28,656 nucleotides of DNA from an uncultured Helicobacter sp. (GTDB taxonomy: Bacteria > Campylobacterota > Campylobacteria > Campylobacterales > Helicobacteraceae): contig CALVBL010000020.1 of NCBI GenBank assembly GCA_944325775.1, positions 1 to 28,656 of the forward strand. The letters run 5' to 3'. Shown here piece by piece: positions 22,702 through 28,656 of the stretch. The notes below the pieces were generated by a model. That model saw only the letters and a list, made by a program, of their open reading frames with translations. It was not told where the DNA came from and did not search any database. The translations under genes and the position numbers were made by a program. The number at the start of each line of letters is the position of its first letter. Positions within the stretch are counted from its first letter, which is position 1.

Positions 22702-23700
22702 ATGCGACATTTTTATGATTTTGCCAATGGCTTTGTGCTCGTACTCCTCATCACGCTTGGAAGTCTTTACATAGCTTCACTTGAGCCCATAGCACGCTAT
22801 CATATCTCACCGCTCATTATCGGCGTAGTGCTAGGTATCCTCGCCTCATCACTCTATCGCAATTCTCAACAATCCTGCGAAAAAGGCGTAACACTAAGTG
22901 CTAAAAAGCTTTTGCGGCTGGGGATCATTCTCTATGGATTCCGCGTGAGCCTTGATGGCATTATGAGTGTAGGGCTCTCTGGCACGCTTATCAGTCTTAG
23001 CGTGGTAGTGGGGATTTTGGTGCTTGGGAGCGTGATTGGGGTTAAGGTTTTTAAGCTCGATAAGGAGCTTGCGCTACTTGTAAGCGGAGGGAGTGCGATA
23101 TGTGGTGCTGCTGCGGTACTCGCTCTAGAATCTAGTATCAAATCCCAGCCTTACAAAGGTATCATTGCCGTGGGCAGTGTGGTGGTGTTTGGGCTTATTT
23201 CGATGTTTTTATATCCGCTCGTGTATGCGATTTCCACCCTTGGGCTTAGTGAGATTCAGTGGGGTGTGTATGTGGGTGCCACCCTGCATGAAGTGGCAAA
23301 TGTCGTGGGTGCAGGGAGTGGGATCTCGCCTGAAGTGGAAAAAACCGCCATCATCATTAAAATGATACGCGTGCTTTTACTGATCCCAGTGCTTCTTATC
23401 GTGCCACTACTCTTTGCTTCTACACAAAGTGGGACAAAGCGCAATTTGCACATTCCATGGTTTGCCTTTGGATTTCTGGGTGTGGTGGTGCTAAACTCCG
23501 TGTTTGCACTGCCTGCGTGGCTACTCTCTAGTGGGGAGCTCGCTTCTACATTTTTGCTCGTGATGGCAATGAGTGCGTTGGGACTACAGATTGACTTCAA
23601 AAAATTCTTAGATTCTGGAGGCAAGGCATTTGGGCTTGCTTTTGTGCTGGCACTCATATTGATCTTTGGTGGATATGGCTTGGTGTATATGTTCGTTTAG
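22702..23700 (+). CDS. YeiH/UPF0324 family membrane protein (putative transporter)
   Basis: The 332-residue protein is almost entirely hydrophobic, with about ten predicted membrane segments starting at residues 10-28. It carries the UPF0324 (Cons_hypoth698/YeiH) signatures: SPLIIGVVLGIL, LLRLGIILYGFRVSL, SGGSAICGAAAVLAL and GATLHEVANVVGAG, with an Ala/Ser/Gly-rich last pair of helices (MSALGLQIDFKK). The family is found in many bacteria as an inner-membrane protein, sometimes proposed as a sulfate or sulfonate-related exporter, but the substrate is not established. It has its own -10-like element and ribosome binding site. Its stop codon overlaps the stop of the convergent TolA-like gene by four bases, with no terminator between, so the two transcripts probably overlap. 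Confidence 0.9.
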   Translation: MRHFYDFANGFVLVLLITLGSLYIASLEPIARYHISPLIIGVVLGILASSLYRNSQQSCEKGVTLSAKKLLRLGIILYGFRVSLDGIMSVGLSGTLISLSVVVGILVLGSVIGVKVFKLDKELALLVSGGSAICGAAAVLALESSIKSQPYKGIIAVGSVVVFGLISMFLYPLVYAISTLGLSEIQWGVYVGATLHEVANVVGAGSGISPEVEKTAIIIKMIRVLLLIPVLLIVPLLFASTQSGTKRNLHIPWFAFGFLGVVVLNSVFALPAWLLSSGELASTFLLVMAMSALGLQIDFKKFLDSGGKAFGLAFVLALILIFGGYGLVYMFV

Positions 23701-24407
23701 CGGTTTTTACTCTTAGGAGTTCCAAAGCTCACACTAAAGCTCTTTGAGCTCTTTGGTGGGGGAAAGGGATAGGTCTCTAGCTCCTTGAGTGTAGCATCAA
23801 GTGCGCGATCAAAGGCATCATCAAGGGCATATCGCTTGACCATATAGTGTATCTTGCCCTGCGCGCTGATCTCAAACACCACCACGCCTTCTAAGTCCGG
23901 AGCCAAAAATCGCGAGCGTCTATCCCAATGTGAGAGCAGAATCTTGCTAATCGTAGCAAACCACTCATCATACACACCATCATCTTGCTGTGTGCTTTCG
24001 TTTTGAATCGTGATTGTGGTATTGAGGTTGTGCAGTTGCTGATGTAAATCTTTGCTTTGCTGTGCTAGCTCGCTAAGCTTTTTGGCATTTTGAGCGCGTT
24101 TGTCACGATCATCAGGGATTTCTTGGGATTTAGTGAAGGCATTAGCATCGATTTGTGCAAACATATTTTTTATGCCACTGCCCTCAAGGGGATTGCTTGT
24201 GGCACTGGGTATTTGAGAATCTTGTTTGGGCACAAGATCAAGATAATCTTGTATATCAATGGATTGGATTGTGATTGCGGATTCTGGGAGGGTTGTGTAT
24301 TTGGTCAGCTCACCCCTAAATGCTCCCAAAAAAAACAACACAAGTAAGGCATAGAGGCAAAATGCAATCACACCACTTGCCGCAAACATCACAAGACTAA
24401 AGCGCAT
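23697..24407 (-). CDS. TolA/TonB-like periplasmic-spanning protein
   Basis: The 236-residue protein has one N-terminal membrane segment (about residues 8-30) and a short cytosolic start. A polar, Gln/Lys/Ser-rich linker with a likely coiled coil follows (about 95-130: KLSELAQQSKDLHQQLHNL). The C-terminal domain (about 145-236) resembles the TonB/TolA C-terminal fold, with EWFATISKILLSHW, GVVVFEISAQGKI and ALDATLKELETYPFPPP. This layout, directly after tolQ- and tolR-type genes, suggests the TolA role: linking the inner-membrane motor to the outer membrane. The linker is shorter than in E. coli TolA. In H. pylori tolB and pal follow; here they do not. An ExbBD-partner TonB role is the alternative. 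It starts one codon-length after the tolR stop. Confidence 0.75.
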   Translation of the reverse strand: MRFSLVMFAASGVIAFCLYALLVLFFLGAFRGELTKYTTLPESAITIQSIDIQDYLDLVPKQDSQIPSATSNPLEGSGIKNMFAQIDANAFTKSQEIPDDRDKRAQNAKKLSELAQQSKDLHQQLHNLNTTITIQNESTQQDDGVYDEWFATISKILLSHWDRRSRFLAPDLEGVVVFEISAQGKIHYMVKRYALDDAFDRALDATLKELETYPFPPPKSSKSFSVSFGTPKSKNR

Positions 24408-24809
24408 CTAACCACCTGTAACGAGCGAGACCTTTAAAAATCCAGATTCCTTAAGGGATTTGAGTATATAGATCACATCATCATACAGCAGGGCTTTGTC
24501 GGCGCGTATGAAAACAGGGATATTCTTGTCAAAACGCGCACTTTTTAGCACGAAATTTTCCCCAAAAGTCGCGAGATCATAAACTTCATCACGCACATAA
24601 ACCTTCTTATCTAAGCTCACACGCACTTCCAATATAGAATCTTGCTCGAGTTTCTTGCTCTTTGAACCACGAGGAAGTGTGATGTCCTCTTGGTAAGTTA
24701 TAGTCGGTATGCCTATCATCAGAATCGCTAGAAGCACAAGCATCACATCCACTAAGGGCGTGATATTTAGCTCAGGCTTCTCATCGAGGTCAAACTCATC
24801 TTCTCTCAT
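24408..24809 (-). CDS. tolR: TolR/ExbD family proton-motive-force transducer
   Basis: TolR/ExbD proteins form the inner-membrane motor with TolQ/ExbB and pass proton-motive energy to TolA or TonB. The 133-residue protein has a short acidic cytosolic N-terminus. A single membrane helix (about 19-37) contains the essential Asp21 in LNITPLVDVMLVLLAILM, and the periplasmic domain ends VSLVTGG. Its start overlaps the tolQ stop by four bases. Assignment to Tol and not Exb rests on the neighbouring TolA-like gene and on comparison with H. pylori, where the equivalent genes beside atpC have often been labelled exbB/exbD. Confidence 0.85.
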   Translation of the reverse strand: MREDEFDLDEKPELNITPLVDVMLVLLAILMIGIPTITYQEDITLPRGSKSKKLEQDSILEVRVSLDKKVYVRDEVYDLATFGENFVLKSARFDKNIPVFIRADKALLYDDVIYILKSLKESGFLKVSLVTGG

Positions 24810-25378
24810 AGGCTATTTCTTTGCGAGCTCAGCATAAGATTGATTTGCATTTGGATACAAATACCTATATTGTAGGCTTTACGCTTCAAAAGAAGATAAA
24901 ACGAATATGCCGGGATAGCTGCTAAAATCCCACAGGCAGTGGCTACTAGGGCTTTAGAAATTACGGGAGCGATAATATCAAAAGACACATTGCCCCCGCC
25001 CAAGTGCGAAAACGCCTCCAAGATCTCTACCACCGTGCCAAAAAGCCCAATAAAAGGTGCAGTCGATGAGATGATACTCAAAAATACAAGCCCCTGCGTA
25101 GCCTTCTGCATAGCCCTAGTCTTCCAAACCTGCAAAAGATCAGCATCAATAACATTATGGCTATTTAAAAGAGTGGAGAGAATGGCGTTTTTAGGAATAC
25201 TAATAGGACTCGTGGTTAAAAAATCGACATTATGCTTCTCTCTGGAGAGCCAATCCCCAAGCGTAAAAGTCTTATAAATATAAATCCACAAGGTAATCAA
25301 AAAATAGAGACTAAGCCACCCAAGCACCACAAGAGTAATAGACGTGCTCTGGGCAACAAACACCAAAAAAGTATCCAT
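24806..25378 (-). CDS. tolQ: TolQ/ExbB/MotA family proton channel protein
   Basis: This is the channel-forming partner of the TolR protein in the inner membrane. Three membrane helices are visible at about residues 13-35, 97-120 and 138-164. The family motif STAPFIGLFGTVVEILEAF (105-123) runs through the second helix, and the third contains SKALVATACGILAAIPA. A cytosolic stretch lies between the first two. At 190 residues it is shorter than E. coli TolQ (230), mostly in the cytosolic loop. It starts 47 bp after atpC, in the same orientation, so it is probably expressed with the ATP-synthase operon. Confidence 0.88.
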   Translation of the reverse strand: MDTFLVFVAQSTSITLVVLGWLSLYFLITLWIYIYKTFTLGDWLSREKHNVDFLTTSPISIPKNAILSTLLNSHNVIDADLLQVWKTRAMQKATQGLVFLSIISSTAPFIGLFGTVVEILEAFSHLGGGNVSFDIIAPVISKALVATACGILAAIPAYSFYLLLKRKAYNIGICIQMQINLMLSSQRNSL

Positions 25379-25391
25379 ACAGACCCCTAAT

Positions 25392-25439
25392 GCACAAAAT
25401 CACAAAGCGTAGATTCTGTGCTGGTTTAAAGTTTTGTGC
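25392..25439 (-). promoter_or_regulatory. Inverted repeat spanning the atpC stop and the tolQ leader
   Basis: GCACAAAA (25392-25399) and TTTTGTGC (25432-25439) are exact complements 32 bases apart. They bracket the atpC stop codon and most of the 47-bp gap before tolQ. A nested short CACA/TGTG pairing could extend it. Such a hairpin could reduce read-through from the highly expressed atp genes into tolQ, but there is no T-run to call it a terminator. Confidence 0.3.
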
Positions 25440-25821
25440 GTGCAGCAGTCTCTATGCGCGAGACAACAGAAGAAATGGCAACGCGATCATTGCTTGCTTC
25501 TTCTAAAAGTTTTCTCGCATCATCAATAGCGGCAGCCACCTGATCCTCCGTGCTGCCATTAATGGATACTGCACCATCAGCTATAACATCAACCTTATAT
25601 GGAGAAACTTCGGCATACCCCCAATTGATTGCTACAAGCTCTGAATCTCCATTGGGCATAAAAATCTCGATAACACCAGTTTTAAGCGAAGAAAGGAGAT
25701 TGCAATGCCCCGGATAGACACCAAACTCTCCTTCACTACCGGGCATTACCACTGATTGCACGGATCCATCATATATTTTGCCATAGGGAGTCACGATACT
25801 TAACATTAAAGTTTCCATCAT
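25426..25821 (-). CDS. atpC: ATP synthase F1 subunit epsilon
   Basis: Epsilon is part of the rotating central stalk of F1 and inhibits ATP hydrolysis. The 131-residue protein has the beta-sandwich domain with LSIVTPYGKIYDG-V-SVVMPGSEGEFGVYPGHCNLLSSLKTGVIEI and INWGYAEV. It ends in two helices (about residues 90-131: ATEDQ-like through AARTKL). Two adjacent ATG codons could start it; a GGAGG Shine-Dalgarno lies 5 bp before the first. The order atpA-atpG-atpD-atpC is the standard end of the F1 operon. Confidence 0.96.
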   Translation of the reverse strand: MMETLMLSIVTPYGKIYDGSVQSVVMPGSEGEFGVYPGHCNLLSSLKTGVIEIFMPNGDSELVAINWGYAEVSPYKVDVIADGAVSINGSTEDQVAAAIDDARKLLEEASNDRVAISSVVSRIETAARTKL

Positions 25822-25835
25822 CTAACCCTCCCTCA

Positions 25836-27239
25836 CTACGCGTTTGCCTTGAGCTTTTCTGCCTTTTCTAGTGCTTCTTGGATATTGCCCACCATATAGA
25901 AGGCATTTTCTGGAATATGATCGTATTTTCCTGACAAAATCCCCTTAAAGCCCTCTAGAGTCTCTTCAAGTGTCACATATTTACCCGGACTACCTGTAAA
26001 TACCTCCGCCACAAAGAATGGTTGAGAAAGGAACTTTTCAATCTTTCTTGCTCTATCCACAGTTTGCTTATCCTCTTCAGAAAGCTCATCCATACCCAAA
26101 ATCGCAATAATATCTTGCAAATCTTTGTATTTTTGTAGGATTTGCTGCACACCTGTAGCAATTTTGTAGTGTGCCTCACCCACCACTTGCGGATCAAGGA
26201 TCCTTGAAGTAGAATCTAGGGGATCCACAGCAGGATAGATACCCTTTTCTGTAAGCTTTCTGTTAAGCACCGTGGTAGCATCAAGGTGAGCGAACACCGA
26301 TGCAGGAGCTGGGTCTGTCAAGTCATCAGCTGGCACATACACCGCCTGTACAGAGGTGATAGAACCTTTCTTGGTTGAAGTAATACGCTCTTGAAGCTTA
26401 CCCATCTCGCTAGCCAATGTCGGTTGATACCCCACTGCTGAAGGAATGCGTCCCAAAAGTGCAGACATTTCAGCACCAGATTGCGCATATCTAAAGATGT
26501 TGTCAATAAACATCAACACATCTAATCCCTTCTCGTCTCTGAAATATTCTGCCATTGTAAGCCCTGTAAATGCAATTCTATTCCTTGCTCCCGGTGGCTC
26601 ATTCATCTGCCCATAGCACAGTGCCACTTTATCAAGCACACCACCTTCTTGCATCTCGTTATAGAGGTCATTTCCCTCTCTTGTGCGCTCGCCCACACCA
26701 GCAAATACAGAATACCCACTATGCTTATACGCTACATTGTGGATAAGCTCCATAATAACCACGGTTTTACCCACACCAGCACCACCAAACAAGCCTACCT
26801 TGCCACCTTTGGAATATGGTGCAAGTAAATCCACCACTTTGATCCCTGTTTCAAACATCTCTGTTTTAGTACTTTGATTATCAAATGTCGGAGCTTCTCT
26901 GTGGATGGGCCATTTGAGATCTGTATTTATCGGCTCGCCACCATCGATAACATCACCTGTTACATTAAAGATTCTGCCCAGCACCGCTTCACCGACTGGT
27001 ACTTCAATCATCTTACCACGAGCTTTAACACTCTCACCTCTTATCAAGCCCTCGGTCATATCCATAGCAATAGTGCGGACACGATTATCACCCAAATGCC
27101 CCACTACCTCAAGCACGAGTTTATTTTTTCGCCCTTCTACATCAAACTCCACATCCACAGCTTCATTGATAAACGGCAGATAGGAATCAAACTCTATATC
27201 AACAACTGGTCCCATAACCTGTATAATCTTACCTTGCAT
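25836..27239 (-). CDS. atpD: ATP synthase F1 subunit beta
   Basis: Beta holds the catalytic sites that make ATP as protons turn the rotor. The 467-residue protein has the Walker A loop GGAGVGKTV (152-160), GVGERTREGND (181-191), the Walker B region with DVLMFIDNIFRYAQSGAE, and the family signature PSAVGYQPTLA. The catalytic loop DDLTDPAPA is also present. Length and motif order are normal. It sits 18 bp downstream of atpG and 14 bp upstream of atpC. Confidence 0.99.
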   Translation of the reverse strand: MQGKIIQVMGPVVDIEFDSYLPFINEAVDVEFDVEGRKNKLVLEVVGHLGDNRVRTIAMDMTEGLIRGESVKARGKMIEVPVGEAVLGRIFNVTGDVIDGGEPINTDLKWPIHREAPTFDNQSTKTEMFETGIKVVDLLAPYSKGGKVGLFGGAGVGKTVVIMELIHNVAYKHSGYSVFAGVGERTREGNDLYNEMQEGGVLDKVALCYGQMNEPPGARNRIAFTGLTMAEYFRDEKGLDVLMFIDNIFRYAQSGAEMSALLGRIPSAVGYQPTLASEMGKLQERITSTKKGSITSVQAVYVPADDLTDPAPASVFAHLDATTVLNRKLTEKGIYPAVDPLDSTSRILDPQVVGEAHYKIATGVQQILQKYKDLQDIIAILGMDELSEEDKQTVDRARKIEKFLSQPFFVAEVFTGSPGKYVTLEETLEGFKGILSGKYDHIPENAFYMVGNIQEALEKAEKLKANA

Positions 27240-27257
27240 TTTTTCTCCTCTTTAAGT

Positions 27258-28160
27258 TTATTTCATCGCCTCAACACCGGCATTGATCTCAACAAGCTCG
27301 GTTGTAATCGACTCTTGACGCGCTTTATTGTAAGCGACACTAAGACTCTTGACCAAATCACCCGCGTTGTTTGTAGCCGCATCCATAGCTTGTACCCTCG
27401 CGCTATGCTCCGCCGCTAGAGAATCTATCAGAGCATAATACATATTGTACTCCACATACTTTTGTGCAAGCTGATCCAAGAGCACATCTTCTACTTCCTC
27501 AGATTCTATACTCATTGTATCATGCTCCTCAAGAGCCCTTTCCACATCTATATTGATTGTTAGTGGAAGCAAAGCACGAGTTTCTAACACTTGAGAGATC
27601 ATATTTTTAAAACCATTATGCACGATGATTACCTCATCAGTCAATCCCTCAAAGAAATCCTTGACAACATTTTGGATAAATTGCGCAGCCCCTTCATATG
27701 TAGGCATAGCACTCAACCCTACAACCCTATCAAGCACTTCAACATCGTTGAAGGTAAAGAATGAAATCCCTTTTTTGCCAATCCCACGCAAACGCACCTT
27801 AACATTTTGCTCCTTGTAGTGCTTCATCAAACGCACCACCTCTTTAATCGTAGTTTGATTGAATCCCCCACACAAGCCCTTATCAGCGGTGATAAACACA
27901 ATATCGATTTTTTTGATCTCTCGTGGTTTAGAACCCAAAAAATACTTACTATTGATGTTTTCAACACCTTTCACAAGGATTTTACGGACGATTTCATCAA
28001 ACATTTCATTGAGCTTTTGTGAATATACTTTGGAACGCCTCGCCAATTCTTCGGTTTTTTTGAGCTTAGAGGTCGAAACAAGCTTCATTGCACGCGTCGT
28101 TTTTTGCGTATTTTTGACACTTGTAATCTTCCGTCTTATGTCTTTCAGATTACCGCCCAT
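27258..28160 (-). CDS. atpG: ATP synthase F1 subunit gamma
   Basis: Gamma is the central rotor shaft of F1. The 300-residue protein begins GNLKDIRRKITSVKNTQKTTRAMKLVSTSKLKK, the conserved N-terminal coil. It has FITADKGLCGGFNQ in the Rossmann-like middle and ends with the C-terminal coil EHSARVQAMDAATNNAGDLVKSLSVAYNKARQESITTELVEINAGVEA. The three regions are in the standard order. Confidence 0.98.
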   Translation of the reverse strand: MGGNLKDIRRKITSVKNTQKTTRAMKLVSTSKLKKTEELARRSKVYSQKLNEMFDEIVRKILVKGVENINSKYFLGSKPREIKKIDIVFITADKGLCGGFNQTTIKEVVRLMKHYKEQNVKVRLRGIGKKGISFFTFNDVEVLDRVVGLSAMPTYEGAAQFIQNVVKDFFEGLTDEVIIVHNGFKNMISQVLETRALLPLTINIDVERALEEHDTMSIESEEVEDVLLDQLAQKYVEYNMYYALIDSLAAEHSARVQAMDAATNNAGDLVKSLSVAYNKARQESITTELVEINAGVEAMK

Positions 28161-28176
28161 CCACTACTCCTTTATC

Positions 28177-28656
28177 TTATGCAGAAAAACTTGTCTTGAA
28201 CTCTTTAAGTGCGTTATTGAGCTCTTCTTCTGTGTCTTTGTCCAAAGCCTTCTTGGCGCGAATATCTTCAAAGATTTTGGGGAATTTCGCCTCTAAAAAT
28301 GGATAAAAATCTGCCTCAAAATCCAAAACTCTATTGGCAGGAATATCATCAAGGAAACCTTTCGCGCCCGCATAGATAAGCACAATCTGCTTTTCAATCG
28401 CAAGAGGTGAATATGGGGGTTGCTTAAGTACCTCAACCATTCTCTGTCCTCTTTCAAGTTGTTTGCGACTTACTTCATCAAGGTCAGAGGCAAATTGTGA
28501 AAATGCCTGTAACTCTCTGTATTGAGCAAGATCAAGCCTTAGTGTCCCTGAAACCTGTTTGGTAGCCTTGATTTGTGCAGCACCACCCACACGAGAAACC
28601 GACAAGCCCACATTGATCGCAGGACGCACACCAGAGTTAAACAAATCTGTTTCTAG
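28177..28656 (-). CDS. atpA: ATP synthase F1 subunit alpha, C-terminal part (gene runs off the window)
   Basis: Only the last 159 residues are inside the window. The frame is open to the edge, beginning LETDLFNSGVRPAINVGLSVSRVGGAAQ. That is the conserved alpha-subunit block containing the SRVGG segment, with the arginine finger region just before it in the full protein. The rest is the alpha C-terminal helical domain: GTLRLDLAQYRELQAFSQFASDLD, then RGQRMVEVLKQPPYSPL-IEKQIV-IYAG. The non-catalytic alpha subunit alternates with beta in F1. The start is outside the window. Confidence 0.97.
   Translation of the reverse strand, partial: LETDLFNSGVRPAINVGLSVSRVGGAAQIKATKQVSGTLRLDLAQYRELQAFSQFASDLDEVSRKQLERGQRMVEVLKQPPYSPLAIEKQIVLIYAGAKGFLDDIPANRVLDFEADFYPFLEAKFPKIFEDIRAKKALDKDTEEELNNALKEFKTSFSA

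Noticed and set aside
26874..27419. 181-codon plus-strand frame opposite atpD and atpG
   Set aside because: It lies antisense to two certain genes and its translation has no protein-like character; it is a shadow of their codon use.
1..28656. Search for tRNA, rRNA, CRISPR arrays, insertion sequences or prophage genes
   Set aside because: No regularly spaced direct repeats, transposase or integrase motifs, CCA-ended cloverleaf sequences or rRNA-like conserved stretches were seen; nearly all of the window is accounted for by protein genes.

Overview
The window looks like a chromosomal segment from a Campylobacterota species, most likely a Helicobacter outside the gastric H. pylori lineage (an enterohepatic-type species). 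Three things support this. The S10-spc-alpha ribosomal proteins read very close to H. pylori homologues from memory. An outer-membrane protein of Hof-like type is present. The ATP-synthase genes are followed directly by TolQ/TolR-type genes, as in H. pylori. No rRNA, tRNA, CRISPR array, insertion sequence or prophage gene was seen.

Layout. Positions 1-180 lie downstream of thiL and hold no convincing gene. From 16681 down to 181, everything is on the minus strand and reads as one very long, tightly packed transcription unit: rpsJ-rplC-rplD-rplW-rplB-rpsS-rplV-rpsC-rplP-rpmC-rpsQ-rplN-rplX-rplE-rpsN-rpsH-rplF-rplR-rpsE-rplO-secY-map-infA-rpmJ-rpsM-rpsK-rpsD-rpoA-rplQ. It continues without a visible terminator into a lipoprotein gene, nadC and thiL. 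There is no rpmD (L30). The only sizeable internal gap, between infA and rpmJ, holds two inverted repeats.

At 16682-16933 a divergent promoter region separates the ribosomal operon from a plus-strand FkbM-family methyltransferase gene. That gene carries a tract of nine G inside its reading frame, the hallmark of phase variation in this phylum. It ends at an intrinsic terminator. It converges with a minus-strand operon of a glutathionylspermidine-synthase-like ATP-grasp gene, coaE and dapF. A 10-bp perfect dyad at 20765-20794 sits between that operon and a divergent Hof-like porin gene, and it overlaps the putative -10 elements of both. After the porin come its terminator-like hairpin, a broken NYN/OST-HTH (LabA-like) gene that has lost its middle and its frame, and a YeiH-family membrane protein gene.

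From 23697 to the end the minus strand carries atpA (3' part)-atpG-atpD-atpC, then tolQ-tolR and a TolA/TonB-like gene. TolB and Pal, expected next from H. pylori, are absent; the block abuts the convergent yeiH gene with a 4-bp overlap.

The most notable signals are the phase-variable methyltransferase, the decayed NYN/OST-HTH gene, the regulatory dyad at the porin, and a roughly ten-fold excess of the heptamer AGATTCT/AGAATCT across the window, concentrated outside the ribosomal block. No wholly new multi-gene system was recognised.
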